From positions 558,001-622,000 of the forward strand of contig NZ_JAIOKB010000002.1 of the NCBI RefSeq assembly GCF_019898765.1: a DNA stretch of 64,000 nt, in the 5' to 3' direction. Origin of the DNA: Sphingomonas yunnanensis. Its GTDB lineage: Bacteria > Pseudomonadota > Alphaproteobacteria > Sphingomonadales > Sphingomonadaceae. A model generated the notes under the pieces. That model was not told the DNA's origin. It worked only from the letters and a program-made list of their open reading frames with translations, and searched no databases. Position 1 is the stretch's first letter. Each line of letters starts with the position of its first letter. Position numbers and translations under genes: made by a program. Shown here piece by piece: positions 42,974 to 50,923 of this stretch.

Positions 42974-44542
42974 TCACTGCAGCGTCAGCATGACGACCGA
43001 CTTGGCCGGCAGCGTGACGCTGAGCTGCCCGCCGGCCACCTGCGCGCCGGTGAAGGCGGCTGGGGCGACCGCGTTGGGCTGGTCGAAGGTGTTGACCGCG
43101 TTGATCGCCGGCGCGGTCAGGATCTGGCCGGTCGCGCCGCTGGCGTTGAGCCCGGCGAGCGCGGCCTGCACCGTGACCGCGCGGTTCGGGTCGGCGTTGG
43201 CGAGCGCGACGTGCACCACCCCCGCCTTGTCGCGCACCGCCGAGGCGCTGACCGCGGGCATCACATACTGGTCCTTGTTGTACCAGGGCGACTTGAGCTC
43301 GATCGGCAGCACCGTGCCGTCGATGTACGGCTTGTACATGTGGAAGACGTGGTAGGTCGGCGTCAGCACCATCTTGCTGCCGTCGGTGAGGATCATCGCC
43401 TGTAGCACGTTCACCATCTGCGCGATCGCGGTCATGCGGACGCGGTCGGCGTGCTTGGCGAAGATGTTGAGGTTGATCGCCGCCACCAGCGCGTCGCGCA
43501 GGCTGTTCTGCTGGCGCAGGAAGCCGGGGTGCGTGCCGGGATCCTGCGCGTACCAGGTACCCCATTCGTCGACCGCGAGGAAGACGCGCTTCTTCGGATC
43601 ATATTTGTCCATGACCGCGCTGTGGCGCGTGATCAGCTCCTCCATCTTCCAGGTCTTGGCGAGCGTGTCGGCCCAGCCGGCCTCGTCGAAGTCGGTCGCG
43701 GAGGCTTTGGGCGGCCAGCCACCGCCGCCCGGCACGGTGTAATAATGGAGCGAGAGGCCGTCGAGCTGCTCGCCCGCCTCGCGCATCATCACCTCGGTCC
43801 AATTGTAATCGTCGCCGTTCGCGCCGGAGGCGATCTTGAGCACCTTGGTGCCGGCCGGTGCCTTGATGAAGGTGGCGTAGCGCTTGGTCACGTCGGCGGC
43901 ATATTCCGGGCGCATGTTGCCGCCGCAGCCCCACAGCTCGTTGCCGATGCCGAAATAGGGCAACTTCCACGGCGCCTTATGCCCGTTGCGCGCGCGCTCG
44001 TCGGCGAGCGTCCCGGCGGGTGAGGTGACATATTCCACCCATTCCGCCATCTCCTGCGGCGTGCCGTTGCCGACGTTGCCGGAGATATAGGGCTCGGCGC
44101 CGACCTGCTCGACCAGCTCCATGAACTCGTGCGTGCCGACGCTGTTGGGCTCGGTCACGCCGCCCCAGTTGGTGTTGATCTTGACCGGGCGCTTGTTCTT
44201 CGGGCCGACGCCCTCGCGCCAGTGATATTCGTCGGCGAAGCAGCCGCCGGGCCAGCGGATCACCGGCACCCCCAGCTCCTTCAGCGCGCCGATCACGTCG
44301 TTGCGGAAGCCGCGCGTGTTGGGGATCTTGCGGTCGTTGCCGACGTAGAGGCCGCCGTAGATGCCCTCGCCGAGATGCTCCGCGAACTGGGTGAAGATGC
44401 GCTTGTCGTAGGTCGGCCCCGGCTGGTCGCCGTGCACGGTGGCGGTCGCGGCGGGCGCGGCCGTCTCCTGCGCGATGCCCGCCGCCGGCGCGAGCGCCGC
44501 CAGCATCAGCGCGCCGGTGAGCGCGAACACACGTCCCTTCAT
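42974..44542 (-). CDS. GH51 alpha-L-arabinofuranosidase
   Basis: A 522-residue exported GH51 enzyme. The signal peptide is FALTGALMLAALAPAAGIAQ. The acid/base is Glu202 in GIGNELWGCGG, and the nucleophile is Glu326 in FLAVDEWGTWY. RWPGGCFADEYHWREG is the family substrate-binding motif. It would release terminal alpha-L-arabinofuranose from arabinan or arabinoxylan fragments. The gene is followed directly by a GH43 gene and preceded by a porin gene on the same strand; a motif shared with the TonB receptor gene lies upstream. Confidence 0.93.
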   Translation of the reverse strand: MKGRVFALTGALMLAALAPAAGIAQETAAPAATATVHGDQPGPTYDKRIFTQFAEHLGEGIYGGLYVGNDRKIPNTRGFRNDVIGALKELGVPVIRWPGGCFADEYHWREGVGPKNKRPVKINTNWGGVTEPNSVGTHEFMELVEQVGAEPYISGNVGNGTPQEMAEWVEYVTSPAGTLADERARNGHKAPWKLPYFGIGNELWGCGGNMRPEYAADVTKRYATFIKAPAGTKVLKIASGANGDDYNWTEVMMREAGEQLDGLSLHYYTVPGGGGWPPKASATDFDEAGWADTLAKTWKMEELITRHSAVMDKYDPKKRVFLAVDEWGTWYAQDPGTHPGFLRQQNSLRDALVAAINLNIFAKHADRVRMTAIAQMVNVLQAMILTDGSKMVLTPTYHVFHMYKPYIDGTVLPIELKSPWYNKDQYVMPAVSASAVRDKAGVVHVALANADPNRAVTVQAALAGLNASGATGQILTAPAINAVNTFDQPNAVAPAAFTGAQVAGGQLSVTLPAKSVVMLTLQ

Positions 44543-44596
44543 CCCATCCTCCCGTTGGTCGGCGGCGCGTTCCCCGACGCGGCTCACCCAGATCAC

Positions 44597-44613
44597 GATT
44601 ACTCAGACATTAT
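44597..44613. promoter_or_regulatory. Shared motif upstream of the GH51 gene
   Basis: The coding-strand reading is ATAATGTCTGAGTAATCG, 55 bp before the start codon. It matches the motif at 41446 in front of the TonB receptor gene over the core ATGTC-N-GAGTA. It is AT-rich against a high-GC background. Confidence 0.45.
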
Positions 44614-44645
44614 GAGCGCGCCCGCCCGAACGCAACGACTTTGCG

Positions 44646-45839
44646 TCAGCGCCCGACCTTGACGCGCAGCGCGAGCACCAGCGCGTCGGGCGTGCCGCGC
44701 CGGCCGCTCGGGTCGACGACATATTGCGCGTCGGGCTCGAGGCTGAGCCACGGCGCTGCGACCCAGCGATAGGCGCCCTCGAGCACCAGCTCGCGCGCGG
44801 TGGTATCGGCGATCGCGCGGTGGCGCTCGCCGAACCAGGCGCAGGCGAACGACACGCCGAGCTGGTCGTCGTCGCGCCCACGCCACGTGCCCGAGCGCAC
44901 CAGCCCGCCGCCGAGATAGCGCGCGATCGCGTTGTAGCGCGGGTCGGCGACGCCGTAGCGCAGCCAGCCGCTCACCCCCGCGCCGCCGCGCGTGTCGCCG
45001 ACGAGCTGGCGCTCGGCCAGCACATAGCCGCCGCCGTTGCCGCGGCCGCGTGCCGCGGGCGCGCCGATCGGCGCGAATGCGGCGGTGTAGCGCCAGCCGC
45101 CGATCGCCACTTTGGTCGCGCGGTCGAGCCAGCCGAGCTCGCCGACCAGCAGCGCGCCGTCGGCGCGACGAAGGCGGATCGCGGTCGCCGCCGGGCGGTC
45201 GGGATCGCCCGGCACGCCGTCGAGCACCGCGGCGTGGAACAGCCAGTGCGTCCCGAAGCCGATCTCCCCGCGCAGCGCGAGCGAGGTCACCGGGAAGATC
45301 GATGGTCCCCTGCGCCCCGACTGCGCCAGCTCGGGGCCGACGCCGTGCGACGACAGGCGGAACAGTCCGCCGCTCACGGTGGTGTCGAACTCGGCGTTGA
45401 GGTTGTACAGCCCCGCCTTGACCGAGCCGCGACGACCGATGTCCTGCTCGACCCAGGCCTCGAACAGGCGGGTGGCGGGCACCGCGGTCTCGATGTTCGA
45501 CACGCCCTGCGAGTCGCCGCTGAGCGCGGAGAGGCCCACCCCGGTGTCGCGGATGACATAGCCGAAGGCGCGCGCGCCGTGCCAGCGGGCCAGCCGCTCC
45601 AGGTCGAGCGCGGCCTGCAGGTCGAGGTTGTCGAGGTAGCGCGCCCCGCGCGCGCGTCCGCCGGCGACGTCGGCGGCGAGGTCGGCGGTGTAGACCGCGG
45701 AGAGCGTCAGCGTGCCGTCGCGCCGCTCGTTGGCGGAGCGCGGATAGCCGGTCGGGCGCTCGTCCTGCGCGCGCGCCGGGGCGGCGATCAGCGTCAGGCA
45801 CGCGAGCGGCAGCGCGATGCGCGTCGATCCGGCCCCCAT
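44646..45839 (-). CDS. OprB-type carbohydrate porin
   Basis: A 397-residue outer-membrane beta-barrel with a signal peptide (IALPLACLTLIAAPARAQ). Recognisable stretches of the OprB family are EAWVEQDIGRRGSVKAGLYN, LNAEFDTT and SSHGVGPELAQSG, followed by repeated beta strands ending in LVLALRVKVGR. OprB porins admit mono- and oligosaccharides by diffusion. The gene sits upstream of GH51 on the same strand, with 103 bp between. It has a GGAGGG site. It could take up the small sugars released by the GH51 and GH43 enzymes. Confidence 0.82.
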   Translation of the reverse strand: MGAGSTRIALPLACLTLIAAPARAQDERPTGYPRSANERRDGTLTLSAVYTADLAADVAGGRARGARYLDNLDLQAALDLERLARWHGARAFGYVIRDTGVGLSALSGDSQGVSNIETAVPATRLFEAWVEQDIGRRGSVKAGLYNLNAEFDTTVSGGLFRLSSHGVGPELAQSGRRGPSIFPVTSLALRGEIGFGTHWLFHAAVLDGVPGDPDRPAATAIRLRRADGALLVGELGWLDRATKVAIGGWRYTAAFAPIGAPAARGRGNGGGYVLAERQLVGDTRGGAGVSGWLRYGVADPRYNAIARYLGGGLVRSGTWRGRDDDQLGVSFACAWFGERHRAIADTTARELVLEGAYRWVAAPWLSLEPDAQYVVDPSGRRGTPDALVLALRVKVGR

Positions 45840-46441
45840 GTCGCCCTCCGCTTCCCCCTGGCGCGCGGCGCTTAGCCGAGCGCGGGCGGGGCGAACAGGG
45901 GGTGGCAGGCGGGCGGTGCCTTGGCGGGGCTCGGGTGGATGGCGGTGGTGAGACGCACGGATGTCCCCCACTTCGCGCCCGGCTCAAGCCGAGAACGAGC
46001 GCGCCGTCTGCGGCGGGGCCGGTGATGGTAGCGATGGCCCGGGCAGGATGAGCGGCTGATGGCGCTTGGGGCAACTCCTCAGATCCTCCCCGCTCGCGGG
46101 GAGGATCTGCGATGGACCACGGACATGCATCACCGCTGCCGCTGTCCTACACCGCGCAGGCCTGCCACACGCACGGCCGCTGTGTCTCATCGTCGCCGGC
46201 CGCCGTCGCCGTCAGCGACGCCTGTTCAACAAGATCCCCGACCGCCCGCGGCGGACTCAAGGTTCGCGCGCACCGCGCCAACGACTCAACATTCGCAACA
46301 TTCGCGCCCCCGCGGCAACCACCGGCACGGTGACAACACGCCTGCTCCGCCACTTGGCCGACCGACGCGCTGTCGCCCTCCACCGTCGCGCGACCGCCCG
46401 CCCCCTTGGCCCGCGCCGCCGCTTCTGCCACGGACGGCGGC
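45840..46441. other. Gene-free stretch around a short palindrome
   Basis: Six hundred bases between divergent genes. A family C palindrome lies at 46080-46109, and the left part should hold the porin promoter. The right part (46110-46440) has open frames that look like noise. No RNA gene was seen. Confidence 0.5.
46080..46109. repeat. Short family C palindrome
   Basis: A 30-bp palindrome with 14-bp arms (CAGATCCTCCCCGC / GCGGGGAGGATCTG) and a 2-base centre. It is the minimal form of the ends of the 28732 and 33165 elements. Confidence 0.85.
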
Positions 46442-47026
46442 ATGTTCGCGTTCGCCCTTCTCCTCGCCGCCGCGCCCGCGCCGCTCCCGCAGCAGGAGGG
46501 CGAGACGGTGACGGTGCGCGCGCCGCTGCCCGCCGCGCCGCAGACCCCCGCCACGCTCGTCGCCGAGCCGGTGGCGATGATGATCGCGACCTTCGATACG
46601 AACGGCGACGCGATGGTCGATCGCGCCGAGCTGGAGGAGGGCGTTCGCCGCTCGTTCGAGGCGATCGACACCGCCAAGACCGGCAAGCTGCGCTACATCG
46701 CCTTCTCCGACTGGGCGCTGCGCTTCCTCGGGGACCAGCACGCGCTGCCGAGCCCCTATGAGGTCGACCGCGACGACGACGATGCGATCACGCTCGACGA
46801 GCTGGAGAATCATTTCTCGCGCCTGTTCGCGCGCTACGACCGCGACGGCGACCATCTCGTCAGCCGCGCCGAGCTGCTGACCTATCGCACCATGCCGGTC
46901 GACGCCCAGGGCCCGACCGCGGGGCGCCGGCCGCCGAAGAAGGACAAGGGCGACAAGCCGAAGGACGAGGGCCGTCGCGGCCCGCCGCCCGCGGACCGCG
47001 ACGATCTGGCCGGAGGCGCGCGATGA
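46442..47026 (+). CDS. EF-hand calcium-binding protein
   Basis: A 194-residue protein with a signal-like N-terminus ([17 protein letters not shown]) and three EF-hand loops: [24 protein letters not shown] and [12 protein letters not shown]. All have acidic residues at positions 1, 3, 5 and 12. The C-terminus is Lys/Pro/Gly-rich and disordered. It may bind calcium in the periplasm or envelope. Its stop overlaps the tgt start (ATGA), so it is cotranslated with tgt. The link to tRNA modification is probably coincidental. Confidence 0.8.
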   Translation: MFAFALLLAAAPAPLPQQEGETVTVRAPLPAAPQTPATLVAEPVAMMIATFDTNGDAMVDRAELEEGVRRSFEAIDTAKTGKLRYIAFSDWALRFLGDQHALPSPYEVDRDDDDAITLDELENHFSRLFARYDRDGDHLVSRAELLTYRTMPVDAQGPTAGRRPPKKDKGDKPKDEGRRGPPPADRDDLAGGAR

Positions 47027-48171
47027 GCGCCGCGCCGCGCTTCGCCTTCCAGGTCGACGCCACCGACGGCGCCGCGCGCACCGGCGCGATCCGGATGGAG
47101 CGCGGCACCATCCGCACCCCCGCGTTCATGCCGGTCGGCACCGCCGCGACGGTGAAGGCGATGAAGCCCGCGGACGTCGAGCGCGCCGGCGCCGACATCA
47201 TTCTCGGCAACACCTATCACCTCATGCTCCGGCCGGGCGCGGAGCGGGTGGCGCGGCTCGGCGGGCTCCACGCCTTCATGGGCTGGGAGCGACCGATCCT
47301 GACCGACTCGGGCGGCTATCAGGTGATGAGCCTCAGCGAGCTGACCAAGCGCTCGGAGGAGGGCGTCGCCTTCGCCTCGCACCTCGACGGCACGCGTCAC
47401 CTGATCACGCCCGAGCGCTCGATCGAGATCCAGCGGCTGCTCGGCTCGAACATCGTGATGGCGTTCGACGAGCTGGTCCCCACCACCTCGACCCGCGAGG
47501 TGCAGGCCGCGGCGATGGAGCGATCGATGCGCTGGGCCAAACGCAGCCGCGACGCCTTCGACGGCGGCGGCGCGCACGCCGAGCACAGCGCGATCTTCGG
47601 CATCCAGCAGGGCGCGCTCGACCAGGGGCTGCGCCGCGCCTCGGCCGACGCGCTGGTCGACATCGGCTTCGACGGCTATGCGATCGGCGGGCTCGCCGTG
47701 GGCGAGGGACAGGCGGCGATGTTCGGCTGCCTCGACTATGCGCCGGCGCAGCTCCCCGCGGACAAGCCCCGCTACCTGATGGGCGTGGGCAAGCCCGACG
47801 ATATCGTCGGCGCGGTCGAGCGCGGGGTCGACATGTTCGACTGCGTGATGCCGACCCGCTCGGGGCGCACCGGCCAGGCGTTCACGCGCGACGGCCCGAT
47901 CAACATCCGCAACGCGCGCTTCAACGAGGACCAGGCGCCGCTCGACCCGGACTGCGGCTGCGCGGTGTGCGCCACTTGGACTCGCGCCTACCTCCACCAT
48001 CTGGTTCGCAGCGGCGAGATCCTCGGCGCGATGTTGATGACCGAGCACAACATCGCCTTCTATGAGGCGTTGATGGCGGACCTGCGCGCGGCGATCGCGC
48101 AGGGCGTGCTGGCGACGTTCGCCAACGCGTTCCGCGCGCGTTATGGCGCGGGCAAAGGAGAGTTCCGATGA
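47023..48171 (+). CDS. tgt: tRNA-guanine transglycosylase (queuine tRNA-ribosyltransferase)
   Basis: A 382-residue TGT. Landmarks are [33 protein letters not shown], the [13 protein letters not shown] active-site stretch, [29 protein letters not shown] and a C-terminal zinc site CGCAVCATW...YLHHL. It swaps guanine for preQ1 at position 34 of GUN-anticodon tRNAs in the queuosine pathway. Its stop overlaps the start of a 65-residue membrane protein gene. Length is normal. Confidence 0.98.
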   Translation: MSAAPRFAFQVDATDGAARTGAIRMERGTIRTPAFMPVGTAATVKAMKPADVERAGADIILGNTYHLMLRPGAERVARLGGLHAFMGWERPILTDSGGYQVMSLSELTKRSEEGVAFASHLDGTRHLITPERSIEIQRLLGSNIVMAFDELVPTTSTREVQAAAMERSMRWAKRSRDAFDGGGAHAEHSAIFGIQQGALDQGLRRASADALVDIGFDGYAIGGLAVGEGQAAMFGCLDYAPAQLPADKPRYLMGVGKPDDIVGAVERGVDMFDCVMPTRSGRTGQAFTRDGPINIRNARFNEDQAPLDPDCGCAVCATWTRAYLHHLVRSGEILGAMLMTEHNIAFYEALMADLRAAIAQGVLATFANAFRARYGAGKGEFR

Positions 48172-48365
48172 GCGACCAACCCAACGAGATCCTCGCCGAA
48201 GTGGCCGCCGCCAAGGCGCATGAGGAAGCCGGCGCGGGCAAGGCGGCGCAGCAGCGCCGCGATCGCCGCTGGCAGGGCGGCAAGACGTGGCTGGCGGCCG
48301 GCATCGGCTCGGCCGCGGTGGCCGCGGCGGTGCTGTTCGCCAACTCGCGGCGCGACGAGAAGTAA
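48168..48365 (+). CDS. Small single-pass membrane protein
   Basis: A 65-residue protein with a charged N-terminal half ([20 protein letters not shown]) and one hydrophobic segment near residues 42-58 ([19 protein letters not shown]), then a short basic tail. The ATG overlaps the tgt stop (ATGA). The family is not recognised. Small proteins of this shape in the inner membrane are often of unknown function. Confidence 0.6.
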   Translation: MSDQPNEILAEVAAAKAHEEAGAGKAAQQRRDRRWQGGKTWLAAGIGSAAVAAAVLFANSRRDEK

Positions 48366-48384
48366 GCGAGGTTCCCTATCGCTC

Positions 48385-48466
48385 GTGCTCCGGCGCATGC
48401 AGGAACCCAGGGCGGGCAAGCGTAGCGCTGGTGCCACTGTGCTCCTACCTTCGCGAGAGCACAGTG
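48385..48466. repeat. Palindromic intergenic element, family A
   Basis: A copy from CGTGCTCCGGCG to GAGAGCAC, between convergent genes. Its right arm forms an 11-bp hairpin (CCACTGTGCTC / GAGCACAGTGG), so it may act as a transcript end for both sides. Confidence 0.75.
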
Positions 48467-48479
48467 GCCGGACACCTCG

Positions 48480-49199
48480 CTACAGCTTCATCCCGCGCAG
48501 CACCGGCTCGATCACCGTCGCCATCGCGTCATAGCCCTGCTCGGTCGGGTGGACGCCATCATAGGCCAGCCCCGGACGCATCCCGCCGGCCGCGTCCGCC
48601 AGCACCGGGGTGTAGTCGACGAAGCGTGCGCCCAGCCGCGGCGCGGCCTCGCGCGCCCAGGCGTTGAAGGCGCGGATCGGCGCCACCGTCTCCAGCCCCG
48701 GTCGCCACGGGAAGTTGGCCGCGGGCGGGATCGAGCCGAGCAGCACCGCGATCCGATTGGCGCGCGCGAGCTGCACCATCGCGGTGACGTTGTCGCGCGT
48801 CTGCCGCGGCGTCATCGGGCCGGTGTTGCCGGCGATGTCGTTGGTGCCCGCCATCAGATGGAGCGCGCGCGGGCGCAGCGCGACCACGTCGGCCATCACG
48901 CGCAGCACCATCTGCGGCGTGGTCTGCCCGCCGATGCCGCGGTTCACGCGCCCCGACGTGAAGAAGCCTGGTCGCTTGCTGCCCCAGCCCTCGGTGATCG
49001 AGTCGCCGAGGAAGACGATACCGACCGCCGCGCGCGCCTCGATCAACCGGCGGTTCTCGGCGGCGTAGCGGCCGAGCCACGGCCAGTCCTCGTGGAGCCG
49101 GCGCTCGGCGGCGTCGTCTGCCGCGGTGGCAGGGGCGGTGAGCGCCCCGGCGGCGATCCCACCGGCGACTCCCAGCAGCGCGGCGCGTCGATCGATCAC
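48480..49199 (-). CDS. SGNH/GDSL-family lipase/acetylesterase
   Basis: A 239-residue protein with a signal-like N-terminus (AALLGVAGGIAAGALTAPAT). The catalytic Ser67 is in IVFLGDSITEGW, with oxyanion residues in GIGGQTTPQ and MAGTNDIAGN, and Asp214/His217 in YDGVHPTEQG. This matches platelet-activating-factor acetylhydrolase-like and carbohydrate acetylesterase SGNH proteins. The GTG start overlaps the carboxylesterase stop (GTGA). As the last gene of a five-gene operon with a GH2 enzyme, deacetylation of a glycan fragment is a likely job. Confidence 0.85.
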   Translation of the reverse strand: MIDRRAALLGVAGGIAAGALTAPATAADDAAERRLHEDWPWLGRYAAENRRLIEARAAVGIVFLGDSITEGWGSKRPGFFTSGRVNRGIGGQTTPQMVLRVMADVVALRPRALHLMAGTNDIAGNTGPMTPRQTRDNVTAMVQLARANRIAVLLGSIPPAANFPWRPGLETVAPIRAFNAWAREAAPRLGARFVDYTPVLADAAGGMRPGLAYDGVHPTEQGYDAMATVIEPVLRGMKL

Positions 49200-50923
49200 A
49201 GCGAGTCTCCCCAGCGGCACACGTCCTCGACGGGTGGGACGGCGACGCGCGCGCCGGCGGCGTCGAGCGCCAGATAGGTCTGCGCCGCGTCGGCCGCGGG
49301 CCAGACCGACAGGCCGGCACCGTTCGGGTCACCCGTCTTCACGAAATTGGCCCAATAGTCGATCAGGCGGAGCGCGCCCAGCGGCTGATCGGCGTAGATG
49401 AAGGGGATCTCGAGCGCGTGCCGTGTCGGCGCGCCGGTGGCGCTGCCGTCGAACAGATAACGCCACACCTTGCCGCCGCGCCGCGCCATCGTCGCGGCGA
49501 AGCGTTGCGCCGGGCAGCGGAAGGTCGCGTCGGTGGCGATGCGCTGGTCGCGCGTGCCGTCGCGGTCGGTCGCGCCCGCGCGCGGCTCGGGCTGGTCGAG
49601 CCGGTAGAAGCGCCGCGCCTCCGCCTCGCGGCCGGGATAGCTCAGCGCGACGAAGGCGTCGCGGCGCGTGTGCCCGCCGGGCAGGTCGAGTTCGATCCGG
49701 TTGGTGCCGATCAGCACGTCGACGCCCGGCGCGGCGGCGAGCAGCCGGTCGGGCGCCTCGGGGAAGACGGTGCCGTCGACGGTGGTGCGCAGCCAGCGGT
49801 AGCTGTCGTCGGTGAGCGACTGGTCGTGCGTCGTCTCGCCCGCGACGAGCAGCGGCCAGGCCGCGACCGACCGCATCGCGGCGGCGTCACCGCGCGCGCC
49901 GAGTGCGTCATCGACCTGGTCGCCGAGCCGCAGCGCCTCCTCGCGCGAGCGCCACGGCAGGCCGAAGCCCGGGGTGCCGCTCTCCATGATCGCGCGGCGG
50001 AACAGCCCGCGCGCGGCGGGCGCGGCGACGAGCAGCCCGACGTCCTGCGCGCCCGCGCTCTCGCCCGCGATCGTGACTCGGTCGGGATCGCCGCCGAAGC
50101 GCGCGATATTCTCGCGGACCCAGCGAAGGGCCGCGATCTGGTCCTGCGTCGCGAGGTTGCCGCCGCCCGCGCTACGGTGGTGGAGGAAGCCGAGCGCCCC
50201 GAGCCGGTAGCGCACGCCGACCATGACGATCCCGCGCGCCACGATCGGCGACTCGGCCATGTCACCGGGCGAGCCGGCGTAATTGGCGCCGCCGTGGATC
50301 CAGACGAGGACGGGGCGGCGCCCGGTGAGCGCCTCGGTGCCGACGTCGAGCGTCAGGCAGTCCTCCGACTGGTGGAGGTGATCGGCGCGGTTCCAGCCAT
50401 AGTCCTGCTGGGTGCAGGCCGGCGCGGTGGCGGCGGCGTCGCGCACACCCGGCCAACGCGCGGGTGGCGCCGGCGGCGCGAAGCGGCGCGGCGCGAGCGG
50501 CGGCGCGGCATAGGGGAGGCCGCGGAAGACGAGGTGGCCGCCGGCGCTGGTACCGCGCACGCTGCCGAGGCTGGTGCGCGCGACCGGGGCGGCGGCGGCG
50601 ACGTGCTCCTGCGGAGGTAGAGGCCTAGGGTCACGCGCGCCGGCGTTCGCGGTGCTGGGTTCCTGCGCGCGCAGGAACACGGTGCCTGTAGCGGGCGGCG
50701 AAGCGCCACCCGCGCCCAACTCCGTCGTCCCGGACTTGGTCCGGGATCCACCGTTCCGCACATAAATCGCGCGGGAGGTGCGCGGCGACGTGGTCCCCGG
50801 AACAAGTCCGGGATGACGCGAGAGGATGGGCGCGTGAACGTCGGTCAGCACGCGGACGTCGGACGCCTTCGCCGCAGTCGTCGCCCCCACCAGCGCCATT
50901 GCGGCGAGCAGCGCGCGCCTCAC
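49196..50923 (-). CDS. Carboxylesterase with repeat-derived N-terminal insert
   Basis: A 575-residue type B carboxylesterase. Family motifs are GTSAGGHLVFRGLPYAAPP, EDCLTLDV, VLVWIHGGANYAGS, the nucleophile Ser near residue 289 in TIAGESAGAQDVG, and FCRC-type RCPAQRFAA. The signal peptide (ALLAAMALVGATTAAKA) is followed by about 85 residues before the esterase domain. That insert is encoded by two palindromic DNA elements at residues 36-67 and 81-108. The ATG overlaps the GH2 stop (ATGA), so this start is firm and the elements must be translated. Confidence 0.88.
   Translation of the reverse strand: MRRALLAAMALVGATTAAKASDVRVLTDVHAPILSRHPGLVPGTTSPRTSRAIYVRNGGSRTKSGTTELGAGGASPPATGTVFLRAQEPSTANAGARDPRPLPPQEHVAAAAPVARTSLGSVRGTSAGGHLVFRGLPYAAPPLAPRRFAPPAPPARWPGVRDAAATAPACTQQDYGWNRADHLHQSEDCLTLDVGTEALTGRRPVLVWIHGGANYAGSPGDMAESPIVARGIVMVGVRYRLGALGFLHHRSAGGGNLATQDQIAALRWVRENIARFGGDPDRVTIAGESAGAQDVGLLVAAPAARGLFRRAIMESGTPGFGLPWRSREEALRLGDQVDDALGARGDAAAMRSVAAWPLLVAGETTHDQSLTDDSYRWLRTTVDGTVFPEAPDRLLAAAPGVDVLIGTNRIELDLPGGHTRRDAFVALSYPGREAEARRFYRLDQPEPRAGATDRDGTRDQRIATDATFRCPAQRFAATMARRGGKVWRYLFDGSATGAPTRHALEIPFIYADQPLGALRLIDYWANFVKTGDPNGAGLSVWPAADAAQTYLALDAAGARVAVPPVEDVCRWGDSL
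50602..50681. repeat. Family A element inside the carboxylesterase coding sequence
   Basis: An 80-bp copy, the same length as the one at 2561, with CGTGCTCCTGCGGAGG at one end and CGCGCAGGAACACG at the other. It encodes residues 81-108 of the carboxylesterase without breaking the frame. Confidence 0.85.
50724..50817. repeat. Family B inverted repeat inside the carboxylesterase coding sequence
   Basis: A 94-bp element. The two 27-base arms (50724-50750 and 50791-50817) match in inverted orientation at 23 of 27 positions; the core is CCCGGACTTG / CAAGTCCGGG. It encodes residues 36-67 of the carboxylesterase in frame. Confidence 0.85.
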
